In this document: positions 35,701 through 43,814 of the stretch, one piece after another
Numbering within the stretch: the stretch's first letter is position 1
Layout of the letters: every line of letters starts with the position of its first letter
From: DASWJZ01 sp963805325
GTDB lineage: Bacteria > Pseudomonadota > Alphaproteobacteria > Rhizobiales > Afifellaceae
Assembly (NCBI GenBank): GCA_963805325.1
Contig: CAWDTS010000004.1
Coordinates: forward strand, 388,617 to 452,616
Direction: 5' to 3'
Length of the DNA stretch: 64,000 bases
Made by a program: the position numbers and the translations under genes
Notes under the pieces: model-generated
Database searches by the model: none
Told to the model about the DNA's origin: nothing
Seen by the model: the letters and a program-made list of their open reading frames with translations, nothing else

Positions 35701-35825
35701 CTACCGCTCCACATTGCCGGGAGCGCAAGCAGGCTCACCATGTCGTTCATGCAGCGCTGAAGGTACTTGGTTTCCGCGGTTTGATCCGCGCGCCCCTCCC
35801 CGCCGAGCTTCAGGGGGATGCTCAC
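32766..35825 (-). CDS. Soluble multi-PAS/GAF histidine kinase
   Basis: A 1019-residue kinase with no membrane segment. It has an N-terminal region (1-180) similar in layout to the second giant kinase, a coiled coil, PAS 1 (about 230-345), PAS 2 (about 350-475), a GAF-like domain (about 485-640) and PAS 3 (about 645-765). HisKA follows with phospho-accepting His785 in SIAHEVNQPLAGIVTNA, then HATPase (N box near 880-895; VKDTGVGID and GMGIGLSVSRSIVEHH). The start is a GTG overlapping the stop of the MEDS gene (GTGA). It is orthodox, not hybrid. A cytosolic or redox/ligand signal is likely; the ligand is unknown. Confidence 0.9.
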   Translation of the reverse strand: MSIPLKLGGEGRADQTAETKYLQRCMNDMVSLLALPAMWSGSEPAQIFSTLLDALLAMLGLDFAYARFGVSDGQPAPAIVRVAQGARLSVSDVSAAVKELIGDSSQGTPSPARRSVGAQDVSIVSLRLGLQNDSGVLVAASSRRDFPAQSEALLLRAAANEAAIALHEARLLSAQREIATNLERRVAQRTNELADANKTLQREIVERRRAEEALRENELRARSVIDGIPGLVAIIGSDGDIETINRQILEYTGQSLEDLRDWGTNGTIHPDDMPHVAEIFASSISAGIPYVIEQRLRRHDGTYRWFDHRGIPIRDGSGRVTCFYVLLTDVDDRKRAEQALQASEVRLREIINTLPATAWSTRPDGYCDFLSRRWLDYAGMTASEAEGWGWATVIHPDDASGLAEIWRESLVSGTPVQTEARMRRSDGVYRWFLFLANPLRDEGGNIIKWYGTNVDIEDRKRAETNLADEKHVLEMMASGCSLKEVLSALCKMIEEAAPDCLCDVHPIDWSGPSFEYAVAPSLPASYTTPVAGVPVSPELLPCGAAAHENIQVIAEDLESDVRWRKSYVRDHALKHGVRSVWSTPICTREGHVLGTFCIYQRQPARPSPHHQSLIAHATHLASIAIERNRIETALRRSETLLAEGERLSSTGAFAWRLEMEELAFSEGLRRIFEFDPNAVVTLEQIRDRTHPEDRQHMAEQMTRIRSGGGDLDYEVRLQMPDGRVKHVRTIGQVIRHQDGRPECLASVQDITEYRFAEEALDRARSELAHVARATSLSTLAASIAHEVNQPLAGIVTNANTCVRMLSADPPNVVGALETARRTIRDGNRASDVITRLRALFSKKTPTTEMVDLNEAAREVIALTWSELQRNRVVLQSDLASDLPPVAGDRVQLQQVILNLILNASDAMKMIEDRPRQIVVRTENDENGDVRLRVKDTGVGIDPTSINTLFDAFYTTKIGGMGIGLSVSRSIVEHHQGRIWATRNDGPGATFAFSIPCDAGQIPGFAEAPEAANRRAVENA

Positions 35826-36451
35826 TGCCCCGCTCTTCGTGCGCGCAATTCGCGAAGGAACTCACTCGGAGGCATAAAGAACGGGTTCTGGTGGAGGACG
35901 CCGCCGACGATGACCATCGGATGGGTCCTCATGATGTCGATCACCGTGTCTCCGCCGAACTTCGCGAGATCGTAGACGCAGATCACCGCGTCGTCGTGGC
36001 GCCGCCATACGCCGTTTACCCGCGTTTCGAATTCCACAAGATCATCAATAACCGACCGGTCGTCGGCGGCCCAATCCATCTGACAGACGATGCGGCTCAA
36101 CGGATAACCGTCCGCGGCGTTTCCGGTCGCCAGTCGCTCGAACTCATCGAGCATGCGGTCCTGATCAAAATGGCCGTCGCAGAGATATGCGTCGGTGTTG
36201 GCGCGCAGCTCGAACTGGCCGCTCTGGATGGCTCCAACCGTGTCGATGCCAGTCTCGGCCAGCCGCCGCAGGTGGTCTTCGCGTTGATCTGGATTGACCA
36301 CGTGGACGGCCTTGTGACCACAGGCGAATCCGTCCTTGATGAAGGGAAGCAGCACGCGATACTTCTCATCCTCGCTATTAAAGAAAGCGCAGACGTGCCG
36401 GGTCTCCGCGAGCTCAGAGCCCGCAAATGGGATAGGAGTAGTGCTCCTCAT
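35822..36451 (-). CDS. MEDS-domain sensor protein
   Basis: A 209-residue protein of the MEDS (methanogen/methylotroph DcmR sensory) family, recognised by HVCAFFNSEDEKYRVLLPF, GHKAVHVVNPDQRE, FDQDRMLDEFERL and VICVYDLAKFGGD. MEDS domains resemble the RecA/KaiC fold without catalysis and sit upstream of two-component kinases and in DcmR, the dichloromethane-responsive repressor. Its stop overlaps the kinase start, so the two are translationally coupled and it is probably a sensory partner of that kinase. The ATG at 36451 begins the conserved region. Confidence 0.82.
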   Translation of the reverse strand: MRSTTPIPFAGSELAETRHVCAFFNSEDEKYRVLLPFIKDGFACGHKAVHVVNPDQREDHLRRLAETGIDTVGAIQSGQFELRANTDAYLCDGHFDQDRMLDEFERLATGNAADGYPLSRIVCQMDWAADDRSVIDDLVEFETRVNGVWRRHDDAVICVYDLAKFGGDTVIDIMRTHPMVIVGGVLHQNPFFMPPSEFLRELRARRAGQ

Positions 36452-36830
36452 GGCAGGCGACCTCTTTCGCCTGGAGGGCGATGGTGCGGTCGATACATCG
36501 ATGGCGGAGGTTGCCTCCACGGTCGATTCTTTCGTGACGGTCGCCCAGCGCAAAGCATGCGTCGCGGAGCCGCCAAGCGTCCATGATACCTTAGTATTGT
36601 TCTCCGCGTATCGACCAGGCAGGATCGTGCTGCGGCCGTCAGGCTTACGGCGACGCGGTCCTGCTCCCAACACTGTCGCGCAATTGATGCGATGGGAGGT
36701 GGCTGCTTCGGGCGGCGCCTGACGAACGGGCCGCCGGCACGAGGAGAGGTGACGATTTGATAGACATCAATGATCGACTGAGGGGATTTGATCGACTCTG
36801 CGTGCGGCTTGGAACGTAGCGGATATCTTG
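36452..36830. other. Divergent promoter region of the MEDS operon and receiver remnant
   Basis: 379 bases between the MEDS gene (minus) and the broken receiver (plus). No copy of the 19-bp island motif was found here; the nearest palindromic string is around 36583-36600 (ATGATACCTTAGTAT), which is not a clear match. Confidence 0.5.
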
Positions 36831-37209
36831 ATGAAAGCACCTCGCCCCCTTGTGGCGGTCGTTGACGACGACGAGTTCAGTCCGCGAGTCGCTGCCTGAC
36901 CTGCTCAAAGAGCTCGGCTTCAGGGCGCAAGCGTTCTCCTCGCCAGCAGCGTTTCTGGAGTCCGACCGTATCGACGAGATAGAGTGCCTTATCCTCGACA
37001 TTGCGATGCCAGGCATGTCAGGCCCGAACCTGAAGCACGAATTGACAAGCCGCGGGTACAGGATTCCCGTGGTCTTCATTACCGCGCATCGTGATGAGGT
37101 CGACCGTTCCCGCCTGCTATCGGAGGGAGCAGTGGATTGTCTGTTCAAACCGTTCAGCGATTCCGCACTGCTCGGCGCGCTCAACGCCGCACTTCCGGCG
37201 GACCCATAG
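36831..37209 (+). pseudogene. Receiver-only response regulator with a frameshift
   Basis: A copy of the receiver at 32380-32766. The first frame gives MKAPRPLVAVVDDDEF and then stops; dropping one A near 36885 (TTCAGTCC for TTCGTCC) continues as VRESLPDLLKELGFRAQAF through CLILDIAMPGMSG to FKPFSDSALLGALNAALP. All key residues are present once the base is corrected. It is probably a duplicated receiver now decaying, or a sequencing error. It stands next to the alpha/beta hydrolase, in convergent orientation. Confidence 0.78.
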
Positions 37210-37253
37210 GATGTACCTCAACTGAACACGGCCCTGTCGAGCGACGTGTGGAG

Positions 37254-38231
37254 TTAGTCTTTGATAAACGCGAGAAGGTCGGGATTGATCACATCCGCAT
37301 GGGTCGTCAGCATGCCGTGCGGATAACCGTCGTAGATCTTGAGCGTGCCGTTCTCAACCAGCTTGATCTGAAGGAGCGCCGCATCCTTGTACGGCAGGAT
37401 CTGATCGTCGGAGCCCTGCATGATGAGGGTGGGCACTGTCATCGCCTGCAGGTCGCTCGTCTGGTCGGTCTCCGAGAAAGCCTTGATGCCGTCGTAATGG
37501 GCCTTGGCTCCGCCCATCATCCCCTGCCTCCACCAATTCTGGATAGCACCTTGGTACACTTTGGCATTCGGGCGGTTGAAACCGTAGAATGGGCCGGAGG
37601 CGACATCGAGATAGAACTGGGCGCGGTTGGCTGCGAGAGCAGCGCGGTAGCCGTCTAACACTTCGATCGGCGTGCCGCCCGGATTGGACTCGGTCTTCAC
37701 CATCAGTGGCGGAATAGCGCTGACCAGAACGGCCTTGGCGACACGGTTCTGCGGCTCACCATATCTGGCCACATACCGGGCGAGCTCACCGCCGCCGGTC
37801 GAATGTCCAACATGAACGGCACTTTTAAGGTCGAGGTGCTCATAGACAGCCGAAGCGTCGGCGGCGTAGTGGTCCATATCGTGACCGTCGCTGACCTGGG
37901 AGGAGCGCCCGTGGCCGCGGCGGTCATGGGCGATGACGCGAAAGCCCTCGCCGACGAAGAACATCATTTGGGCGTCCCAGTCGTCCGCCGATAGCGGCCA
38001 GCCGTGATGGAAAACGATCGGCTGTGCGTCCTTGGGACCCCAATCCTTGTAGTAGATTTCGACGCCGTCCTGGGTCTTGACGAATGCCTCGGTCATGGAA
38101 CGCGTTCCTTTGATCTGGTTCGAGCCGGATGTTTCCGTGGCAAAGGCCGGTGCGGCCCCAGCGAACGCAAAAGTAGTCCCGGCAATCAAAGTCTGCCGAC
38201 GAGATAGAGCGGGTGAATTTTCTTGTGTCAT
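37254..38231 (-). CDS. Exported alpha/beta hydrolase (chloroperoxidase/arylesterase-like)
   Basis: A 325-residue protein with an N-terminal signal containing two Arg (SRRQTLIAGTTFAFAGAA). The alpha/beta hydrolase core has HHGWPLSADDWD (oxyanion), nucleophile Ser in VGHSTGGGELARYVAR, acid Asp in GSDDQILP and His in YPHGML. It matches non-haem chloroperoxidases and arylesterases of the same size. The ATG at 38231 begins the signal. Operator copy C lies 134 bases upstream, arranged back to back with copy D, which controls the divergent molybdenum hydroxylase genes. Confidence 0.9.
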   Translation of the reverse strand: MTQENSPALSRRQTLIAGTTFAFAGAAPAFATETSGSNQIKGTRSMTEAFVKTQDGVEIYYKDWGPKDAQPIVFHHGWPLSADDWDAQMMFFVGEGFRVIAHDRRGHGRSSQVSDGHDMDHYAADASAVYEHLDLKSAVHVGHSTGGGELARYVARYGEPQNRVAKAVLVSAIPPLMVKTESNPGGTPIEVLDGYRAALAANRAQFYLDVASGPFYGFNRPNAKVYQGAIQNWWRQGMMGGAKAHYDGIKAFSETDQTSDLQAMTVPTLIMQGSDDQILPYKDAALLQIKLVENGTLKIYDGYPHGMLTTHADVINPDLLAFIKD

Positions 38232-38365
38232 CTCTTGCTCCAATCCGGGGACTTGATGCGGGCATAGATCATTGTGACGATCTCCAGGTAACACCGGCCG
38301 CCACAACGGCCCCATGGCGATATAACAACGCACATGTCGCCCGACAGCACACGACAATCGATTGG

Positions 38366-38384
38366 ACGATGGTATCGGCGATAC
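38366..38384 (-). promoter_or_regulatory. Island operator, copy C
   Basis: On the minus strand GTATCGCCGATACCATCGT. At 38371-38385 the plus strand contains a perfect 7-bp inverted repeat, GGTATCG-G-CGATACC. It lies 134 bases upstream of the exported hydrolase. Confidence 0.7.
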
Positions 38385-38552
38385 CTTTGGGTCGGTGCAC
38401 GATTACACACACAGTCCATGCCGGTGCGCCTCAGTCGTGCTCCCTTTTGTGACGCTAATGGAGCGCGGTCGGCACGTGGCGGGTGATGTTGAAAGGCGGC
38501 CGGGATATCGCGTCGGCCAGCTTGGCCGGTGAGCCTCCCGGCTAATACCAGA

Positions 38553-38571
38553 GTGTCGGCGATACCATCGT
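38553..38571 (+). promoter_or_regulatory. Island operator, copy D
   Basis: GTGTCGGCGATACCATCGT, 119 bases upstream of the molybdenum hydroxylase small-subunit gene and facing away from copy C. It agrees with the island motif at every consensus position. Confidence 0.7.
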
Positions 38572-38690
38572 CTGATTGGGTCAGCTCCCTCCCTGTGCGA
38601 TCTCCCCTTTACGCGGGTAGCGCTGAAACGAGCAGCTCCTGGCGCAAGGCCCGCATCTCCATTGGGCGCTGCTATCGGGATGTCGACACC

Positions 38691-39162
38691 ATGGGATTCA
38701 ATATCAACATCAATGGAACAACCCACGCGGTCGACGCCGACGGCGATACGCCGCTGCTCTGGGTGTTGCGAGACGTGCTTGGAATGACCGGAACCAAGTT
38801 CGGCTGCGGCGCCGGTCTCTGCGGTGCCTGCACTGTGCACGTCGACGGCGTTCCGACCCGATCCTGCATCACCTCCATCGACAGTGTCGGCGGCGCCGCC
38901 GTCACGACGATCGAGGCGATCGGGGCGACCGAATTTGGCGACGCGAATTCAGAAGGCGTGGCTCGACCTGGAGGTGGTTCAGTGCGGCTACTGCCAGTCG
39001 GGTCAGATCATGTCCGCTGCAGCGCTGTTGGCCGACAACCCGCACCCGACGGACTCCGACATCGATGACGCAATGTCCGGAAACATCTGCCGTTGCGGCA
39101 CCTATGTCCGCATCCGAGAGGCCATCAAGGCGGCCGCGCGGTCGGCCGTGAGCGGAGGCTGA
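38691..39162 (+). pseudogene. iorA: 2Fe-2S subunit of an isoquinoline 1-oxidoreductase-type enzyme, one frameshift
   Basis: The first frame (from ATG 38691) gives an intact plant-type 2Fe-2S domain, KFGCGAGLCGACTVHVDG. After a single-base shift near 38940 the second frame gives KAWLDLEVVQCGYCQSGQ and the second cluster motif NICRCGTYVRIREA. Together they form the small subunit of molybdenum hydroxylases that pass electrons from the molybdenum site. It precedes the large subunit by 2 bases. With the one base corrected the protein is complete at about 157 residues. As the large subunit is intact, a sequencing error is plausible. Confidence 0.83.
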
Positions 39163-39164
39163 CG

Positions 39165-41366
39165 ATGATACCCGACCGCTTCTCTTCACCATCCCTCGAT
39201 GAAGGCCGACATTCGGGCGAGCTCTCGCGGCGCGTCTTCCTGCAAGCGGGTGTAGCCGTCGGCGGCGGTTTGCTGCTCGGGCTCTCCTTGCCCTTTGGCA
39301 GCGACATCGCTGCCGCCGGGGCGAGCCGCGACTTCGTCCCCAACGCCTTTGTACGCATTCAGAGTGACGGACAAATCGTGCTGACAATGCCCTATGTCGA
39401 GATGGGGCAAGGGACCTACACGTCAATCTCTATGCTGATCGCGGAAGAGCTCGAGGTCGGCCTCGACCAAATCCGAGTGGAGCACGCGCCTCCGAATGAG
39501 AAACTCTACGGCAATCCGCTGCTCGCGGGCGTCCAGGCAACCGGCGGTTCGACGGCGATCCGTGCGGCTTGGCAGCCGTTGCGCGAGGCCGGCGCGGCGG
39601 CAAGGACGATGCTTGTGGCAGCGGCGGCGAAGCGCTGGGATGTGAATCCCGCCTCGTGTCGCGCGTCGGAGGGCGCCGTGCAGCACCCGGCAAGCGGGCG
39701 AACAGAGAAGTATGGCGACCTTGCCGCAGACGCCGCTCTGATTCCGCTGCCGGAAAACGTCGTGCTCAAAGAGCGGTCGGACTTCACGCTAATTGGTACA
39801 TCAGCCAAGCGACTGGACACGCCGGCGAAAGTCAATGGCACGGCAATGTTCGGCATCGACGCTCGTCCAGAAGGCGTGAAGATTGCGACCCTTGCACAAT
39901 GTCCGGTCTTCGGCGGCCGAGTGAAGCGCGTCGATGACGCTGACACAATGGCGGTGAATGGCGTGCGGCAGGTGGTGCAGCTCGACGACGCCGTCGCCGT
40001 CGTGGCGGATCATATGGGTGCCGCCCTCAAAGGGCTCGCCGCGCTGACGATCGAATGGGACGAGGGACCTAACGCGGGGCTCGACACGAGCGTTGTCGTT
40101 GGAGCGCTCGAAAAAGCGACATTGAATCCGGGACCGGTCGCCCAGAATGTCGGTGACGTTGCCGAGGCAATGAAGACCGCGGCCAGCAGGGTCGAGGCCA
40201 CCTACGAGGTGCCATTTCTCGCCCATGCCGCGATGGAACCGATGAACTGCACGGTCCATGTTCGCGAGGACGGCTGCGAAATCTGGGTCGGCACGCAGGC
40301 TCTGGCACGCGCCCAGGCGGGCGCCGCGAAGGTCACGGGCCTGCCGCTGGATCAAGTGACGGTGCACAACCATCTGATCGGCGGCGGCTTCGGCCGTCGG
40401 CTTGACGTCGATGGCGTGATCCGCGCCGTCGAGATCGCCAGGCATGTGGACGGACCTGTAAAGGTCGTCTGGACGAGAGAAGAGGATATCCAGCACGACA
40501 TGTACCGGCCCTATTGGTTCGATCGAATCTCGGCCGGTCTCGACAAGGCGGGGATGCCCGTTGCGTGGGACCATCGCTACGCGGGATCATCCGTCATTGC
40601 GCGCTGGCTTCCACAGGCTTTCAATGGCGGGCTTGACCCCGACTCGACAGAAGGCGCGATTAACCTCGTCTACTCACTGCCGAACATGCACGTCGAGTAT
40701 CTGCAGGTGGAACCGCCCGGCATCCCGACGGCCTTCTGGCGCAGCGTTGGGCCGTCGCACAATGTCTTTGTGACGGAGAGCTTCGTCGACGAACTGGCTG
40801 CGGCAGCCGGAAAGGACGGGGTCGCCTACCGGCTCGCTCTTCTCGACAAGTCGCCCCGCGCCAAGGCTGTGCTCGAACTTGCTGCGCAAAAGGCGAATTG
40901 GGGCGAACGGCTGCCTGCGGGAGCGGGTCGAGGCGTCTCCCTGCAATGGGTGTTCGGAACGTACATGGCTCAAGTTGCCGAGGTGGAGGTCTCGAAGCAA
41001 GGCGATGTCCGCGTTCGGCGCGTCGTCTGCGCGCTCGACTGCGGCACCGTGGTCAATCCGGACACGGTTCGGGCGCAGGTGGAAGGCGCGGTTATCTTTG
41101 GCACCACAGCGGCGCTCTACGGTGAGATCACGATCCGGGACGGGCGCGTCGAGCAGGGGAACTTCGACACCTACCAGATGCTGCGAATCGACGAGGCCCC
41201 GTCCATCGAGGTGCATATCGTAGAGAGCGATGAGCCGCCGGGAGGAATGGGAGAGCCGGGAACCTCGGCAATCGTTCCGGCGATCGCGAATGCGATCTTC
41301 GCAGCAACGGGAAGGAGGCTGCGGAAGATGCCGGTGGACGCGGCTACGCTTAGGCAGCCCGCGTGA
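39165..41366 (+). CDS. iorB: Molybdopterin subunit, isoquinoline 1-oxidoreductase type
   Basis: A 733-residue large subunit of the xanthine dehydrogenase superfamily. A Tat-type signal (SRRVFLQAGVAVGGGLLLG) is followed by two molybdopterin-binding halves; NHLIGGGFGRRLDVDG and the catalytic Glu in GMGEPGTSAIVPA near the end are visible. It would hydroxylate an N-heterocycle or aldehyde using water, with electrons passed to the small subunit encoded directly upstream. Tat export suggests a periplasmic enzyme. Operator copy D controls the pair. No cytochrome or CoxG/XdhC maturation gene is adjacent. Confidence 0.9.
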   Translation: MIPDRFSSPSLDEGRHSGELSRRVFLQAGVAVGGGLLLGLSLPFGSDIAAAGASRDFVPNAFVRIQSDGQIVLTMPYVEMGQGTYTSISMLIAEELEVGLDQIRVEHAPPNEKLYGNPLLAGVQATGGSTAIRAAWQPLREAGAAARTMLVAAAAKRWDVNPASCRASEGAVQHPASGRTEKYGDLAADAALIPLPENVVLKERSDFTLIGTSAKRLDTPAKVNGTAMFGIDARPEGVKIATLAQCPVFGGRVKRVDDADTMAVNGVRQVVQLDDAVAVVADHMGAALKGLAALTIEWDEGPNAGLDTSVVVGALEKATLNPGPVAQNVGDVAEAMKTAASRVEATYEVPFLAHAAMEPMNCTVHVREDGCEIWVGTQALARAQAGAAKVTGLPLDQVTVHNHLIGGGFGRRLDVDGVIRAVEIARHVDGPVKVVWTREEDIQHDMYRPYWFDRISAGLDKAGMPVAWDHRYAGSSVIARWLPQAFNGGLDPDSTEGAINLVYSLPNMHVEYLQVEPPGIPTAFWRSVGPSHNVFVTESFVDELAAAAGKDGVAYRLALLDKSPRAKAVLELAAQKANWGERLPAGAGRGVSLQWVFGTYMAQVAEVEVSKQGDVRVRRVVCALDCGTVVNPDTVRAQVEGAVIFGTTAALYGEITIRDGRVEQGNFDTYQMLRIDEAPSIEVHIVESDEPPGGMGEPGTSAIVPAIANAIFAATGRRLRKMPVDAATLRQPA

Positions 41367-41652
41367 CAGCGGGGCCAGATCATGCCAGGCGGGGCCGGTT
41401 TCTCGACCCTTTCCGACGCCCGGCGAGATCCATTCCAGCCGAACGGCAAGATCGCGGCGGAACGCAGCCCCGGGCTATCATCGGATATGTCATCTATATC
41501 GGCGTCGGCGATCGATTCGACGACGACAGACGACGCGTGCCGGTGCCGGAATTCGAGTCTCGCAACGATCGATAGCATCGGACTGGTCCGGTGACGTTCC
41601 AGTGCACCAAGACGCCCGATGGCACGTTTTCTCTAGCGTCGAGAGACTGAGG
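41367..41652. other. Intergenic, no gene seen
   Basis: 286 bases. Several near-repeats of ATCGGCGTCGGCGAT-like text occur but no clear operator copy. Confidence 0.4.
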
Positions 41653-41961
41653 ATGGCGGGAGAGTGCGAGCACGCCGAGCTTCTTCGCAGGGTGACGCCG
41701 AGCGCGCTCGGCTGCGAGGAGTGTTTGAAGAGTGGCTCTAAGTGGGTGCATCTCAGAATCTGCCGCGTCTGCGGGCATGTCGGATGCTGCGATGACTCTC
41801 CCAACCGACATGCGACCAAGCACTTCCATGCCACCGCTCATCCGGTGATCGAGGGCTACGATCCGCCGGAGGGCTGGGGCTGGTGCTATATCGACGAGAT
41901 CTTCATCGACCTCGGCGACGACACGACGCCGCAACGCGGCCCGATCCCGCGCTACGTCTGA
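41653..41961 (+). CDS. UBP-type zinc finger protein
   Basis: A 102-residue protein with the UBP zinc-finger pattern: CEHAELLRRV, CEECLKSGSKWVHLRICRVC, GHVGCCDDSPNRHATKHFHA and HPVIEGYDPPEGWGWCYIDE. These cysteines and histidines bind two or three zinc ions. Eukaryotic members bind ubiquitin tails; bacterial ones have no established role. The ATG at 41653 starts the conserved part. Same strand as the molybdenum hydroxylase but 286 bases away. Confidence 0.85.
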   Translation: MAGECEHAELLRRVTPSALGCEECLKSGSKWVHLRICRVCGHVGCCDDSPNRHATKHFHATAHPVIEGYDPPEGWGWCYIDEIFIDLGDDTTPQRGPIPRYV

Positions 41962-42024
41962 GGCTGTCGGCGTACGACGGTGGTCAAGGAGCGCATGCGG
42001 CGGTCGCCTCGGCGATCGCGACGC

Positions 42025-42480
42025 TCACGTTCCCGCCCGCGGATCATCCATGGGATCCACATAATCGATACCCAACGGACCGATCGCGATCACCTGGGTC
42101 ACATAGTCACCCGACTTGGCCCAGTGGAAATGCGCCTGACCGCCGGGAAGCACGACCAGGCTGCCTGGCGCAAAGGCCTCGAGCTTGTTCTCGTCGAACA
42201 CCTCGCCGCGGCCGATATAGAAAACGCCGGAAATAACGGTGTAGAGGCGGTCCTCCGGGTGACGGTGCGGCGGCATGCGAGTTCCGGCTGGCAGCCTGAC
42301 CCGGATCGCGTAGGGGCTTGGCAGTGTCGGATCACCTACCAGCTCCGCAATGCGGACGGTCGGCGGATAGGCAGCCGACGGCTTCCACACCAGGTCTTCC
42401 GTCCGGATGGTCAGGAAGCGCTCCTCGCCGGGCTGGTGTCGGCGCGGCGCCGATGACGGAACATTGGCGGCTAAGGACAT
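42025..42480 (-). CDS. Cupin-domain protein
   Basis: A 151-residue protein with a single cupin barrel. RMPPHRHPEDRLYTVISGVF carries the metal-binding His-His-Glu set and VVLPGGQAHFHWAK provides the later His. No substrate can be inferred; such proteins include dioxygenases, isomerases and storage or sensor types. The ATG at 42480 starts the conserved region. It is divergent from the enoyl-CoA hydratase-like gene. Confidence 0.85.
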   Translation of the reverse strand: MSLAANVPSSAPRRHQPGEERFLTIRTEDLVWKPSAAYPPTVRIAELVGDPTLPSPYAIRVRLPAGTRMPPHRHPEDRLYTVISGVFYIGRGEVFDENKLEAFAPGSLVVLPGGQAHFHWAKSGDYVTQVIAIGPLGIDYVDPMDDPRAGT

Positions 42481-42938
42481 GGCAAACCCTCGCTCTTTCC
42501 GGTCAAAACGCATCGCTGCGCGGCGAACGCGCCAAACTTGGACATCAGACGAACTCCGCGCTTGGTTGCAACATTTGAACAGAACCAGCCCTGCTCATCT
42601 ATTGTCCCAAGGTGTCGTCGGAGACGCTTTGCCGAGAAGCTGCCTTCTTGGCTGTCGATGATCGAGCCGCTCATGAACGGGCCGACGTCTACGTTGCTCG
42701 CCTCGGTCATGTCGAATGCATCGTGCTGAGCCTCCGACGCCGAAAAGCGATGCTACCGCAAAACTCGCTACGACCTTCCGCAGGGCAGGAAATGACGCCG
42801 GAAGGACCATATTGGTCGGGGACCCACGCCCGTTGTGTCCCATACTTTGGTGTCGCCGATACCATCGTCTACTGGAGAGCCTGGGGCCGTGGCGGCAGTT
42901 TTGCGGCGTCCCATATCTCTCTGCCGAAGGAGGCACCA
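42481..42938. other. Intergenic with operator copy E
   Basis: 458 bases between the divergent cupin and enoyl-CoA hydratase-like genes. It contains operator copy E. Frames across it look like shadows or decayed sequence. Confidence 0.5.
42850..42868 (+). promoter_or_regulatory. Island operator, copy E
   Basis: GTGTCGCCGATACCATCGT, 70 bases upstream of the enoyl-CoA hydratase-like gene and in the same orientation to it as copies A-D to their genes. Confidence 0.7.
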
Positions 42939-43814
42939 GTGGACGCCAAGAGCACGACCCCGCAGATCCGGGTGACGCGCAGCTCGCCAACGTACTGGCG
43001 CGTCAGCATCGACAATCCTCCTCTGAATGTCATGGGCCCGACGATGGTCCGTGAGTTCCAGGATCTGATCGACTGGATCGAAGCCGACGACGAACTGAGG
43101 GTCGTCGTCTTCGACAGCGCTGTCGTGGGCTTCTTTCTCAATCACTCGGACTTCATGGCGCGCCTCAAGGATCTGACCTCGATGCCGCCCGGTCCCACGG
43201 GCCTACCGCCCTGGCCGGATTTCCTTGTCCGCCTGACCCGGGCGCCGGTCGTGTCGATCGCGCTCATCCGCGGCCGCGCAACCGGTAACGGCAGCGAGAT
43301 ACTGCTCGCCTGCGACATGGCCTTCGCCAGCAGGGAGAAGACGGTCATCTCCCAGTGGGAAGTTGGTGTGGGCATGGTTGCCGGCGGCGGCCCGATGGCT
43401 AGGCTGCCTCACCTCATAGGTCGCAACCGAGCGATGGAGGTGCTGCTGAGCTCGGAGGATATTCCCGCCGACCAGGCCGAGACCTACGGCTATATCAACC
43501 GCGCGTTGCCCGACGCCGAGCTCGACGCTTACGTAGATGCGCTCGCGACCCGCATCTCCGGGTTCGACAAATGGGCGATCACCCAGACCAAGCGTCTAGT
43601 GAACGCCAGCCTGCCGCCTGACGTCGAGCTCGGCGCCGGATGGGACGCATGTATCGCCTCTCTAGGGCGGCCTGCGGCTCAGAACGGCATCAAGGCCTTG
43701 ACCGAGCGCGGGTTCCAGAGTCCGGGCGACGTGGAAGACCGGCTCGGCTTCCACCTCGGCGAACTCGGCGGCTTAGGTCCGTCCAACGAGGGGAAGAGCC
43801 CTGCAGCAGGATGA
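42939..43814 (+). CDS. Enoyl-CoA hydratase/isomerase-family protein
   Basis: A 291-residue crotonase-fold protein: YWRVSIDNPPLNVMGPTMVR, LRVVVFDSAVVGFFLNHSDF (oxyanion loop region), RGRATGNGSEILLACDMAFAS and LPHLIGRNRAMEVLLSSEDI. The usual catalytic Glu pair is not obvious (GNGSEILLACD is seen), so the reaction could differ from a standard hydratase. The start is GTG at 42939 behind AAGGAGG. Its TGA overlaps the next ATG (ATGA). Operator copy E lies 70 bases upstream. It resembles a group annotated only as enoyl-CoA hydratase/isomerase. Confidence 0.85.
   Translation: MDAKSTTPQIRVTRSSPTYWRVSIDNPPLNVMGPTMVREFQDLIDWIEADDELRVVVFDSAVVGFFLNHSDFMARLKDLTSMPPGPTGLPPWPDFLVRLTRAPVVSIALIRGRATGNGSEILLACDMAFASREKTVISQWEVGVGMVAGGGPMARLPHLIGRNRAMEVLLSSEDIPADQAETYGYINRALPDAELDAYVDALATRISGFDKWAITQTKRLVNASLPPDVELGAGWDACIASLGRPAAQNGIKALTERGFQSPGDVEDRLGFHLGELGGLGPSNEGKSPAAG

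Noticed and set aside
36583..36600. Possible seventh operator copy (ATGATACCTTAGTAT)
   Set aside because: It shares only GATACC with the motif; the rest does not align in either orientation.
39801..40574. 257-residue minus-strand frame opposite the molybdopterin subunit
   Set aside because: A shadow of the well-conserved iorB gene.
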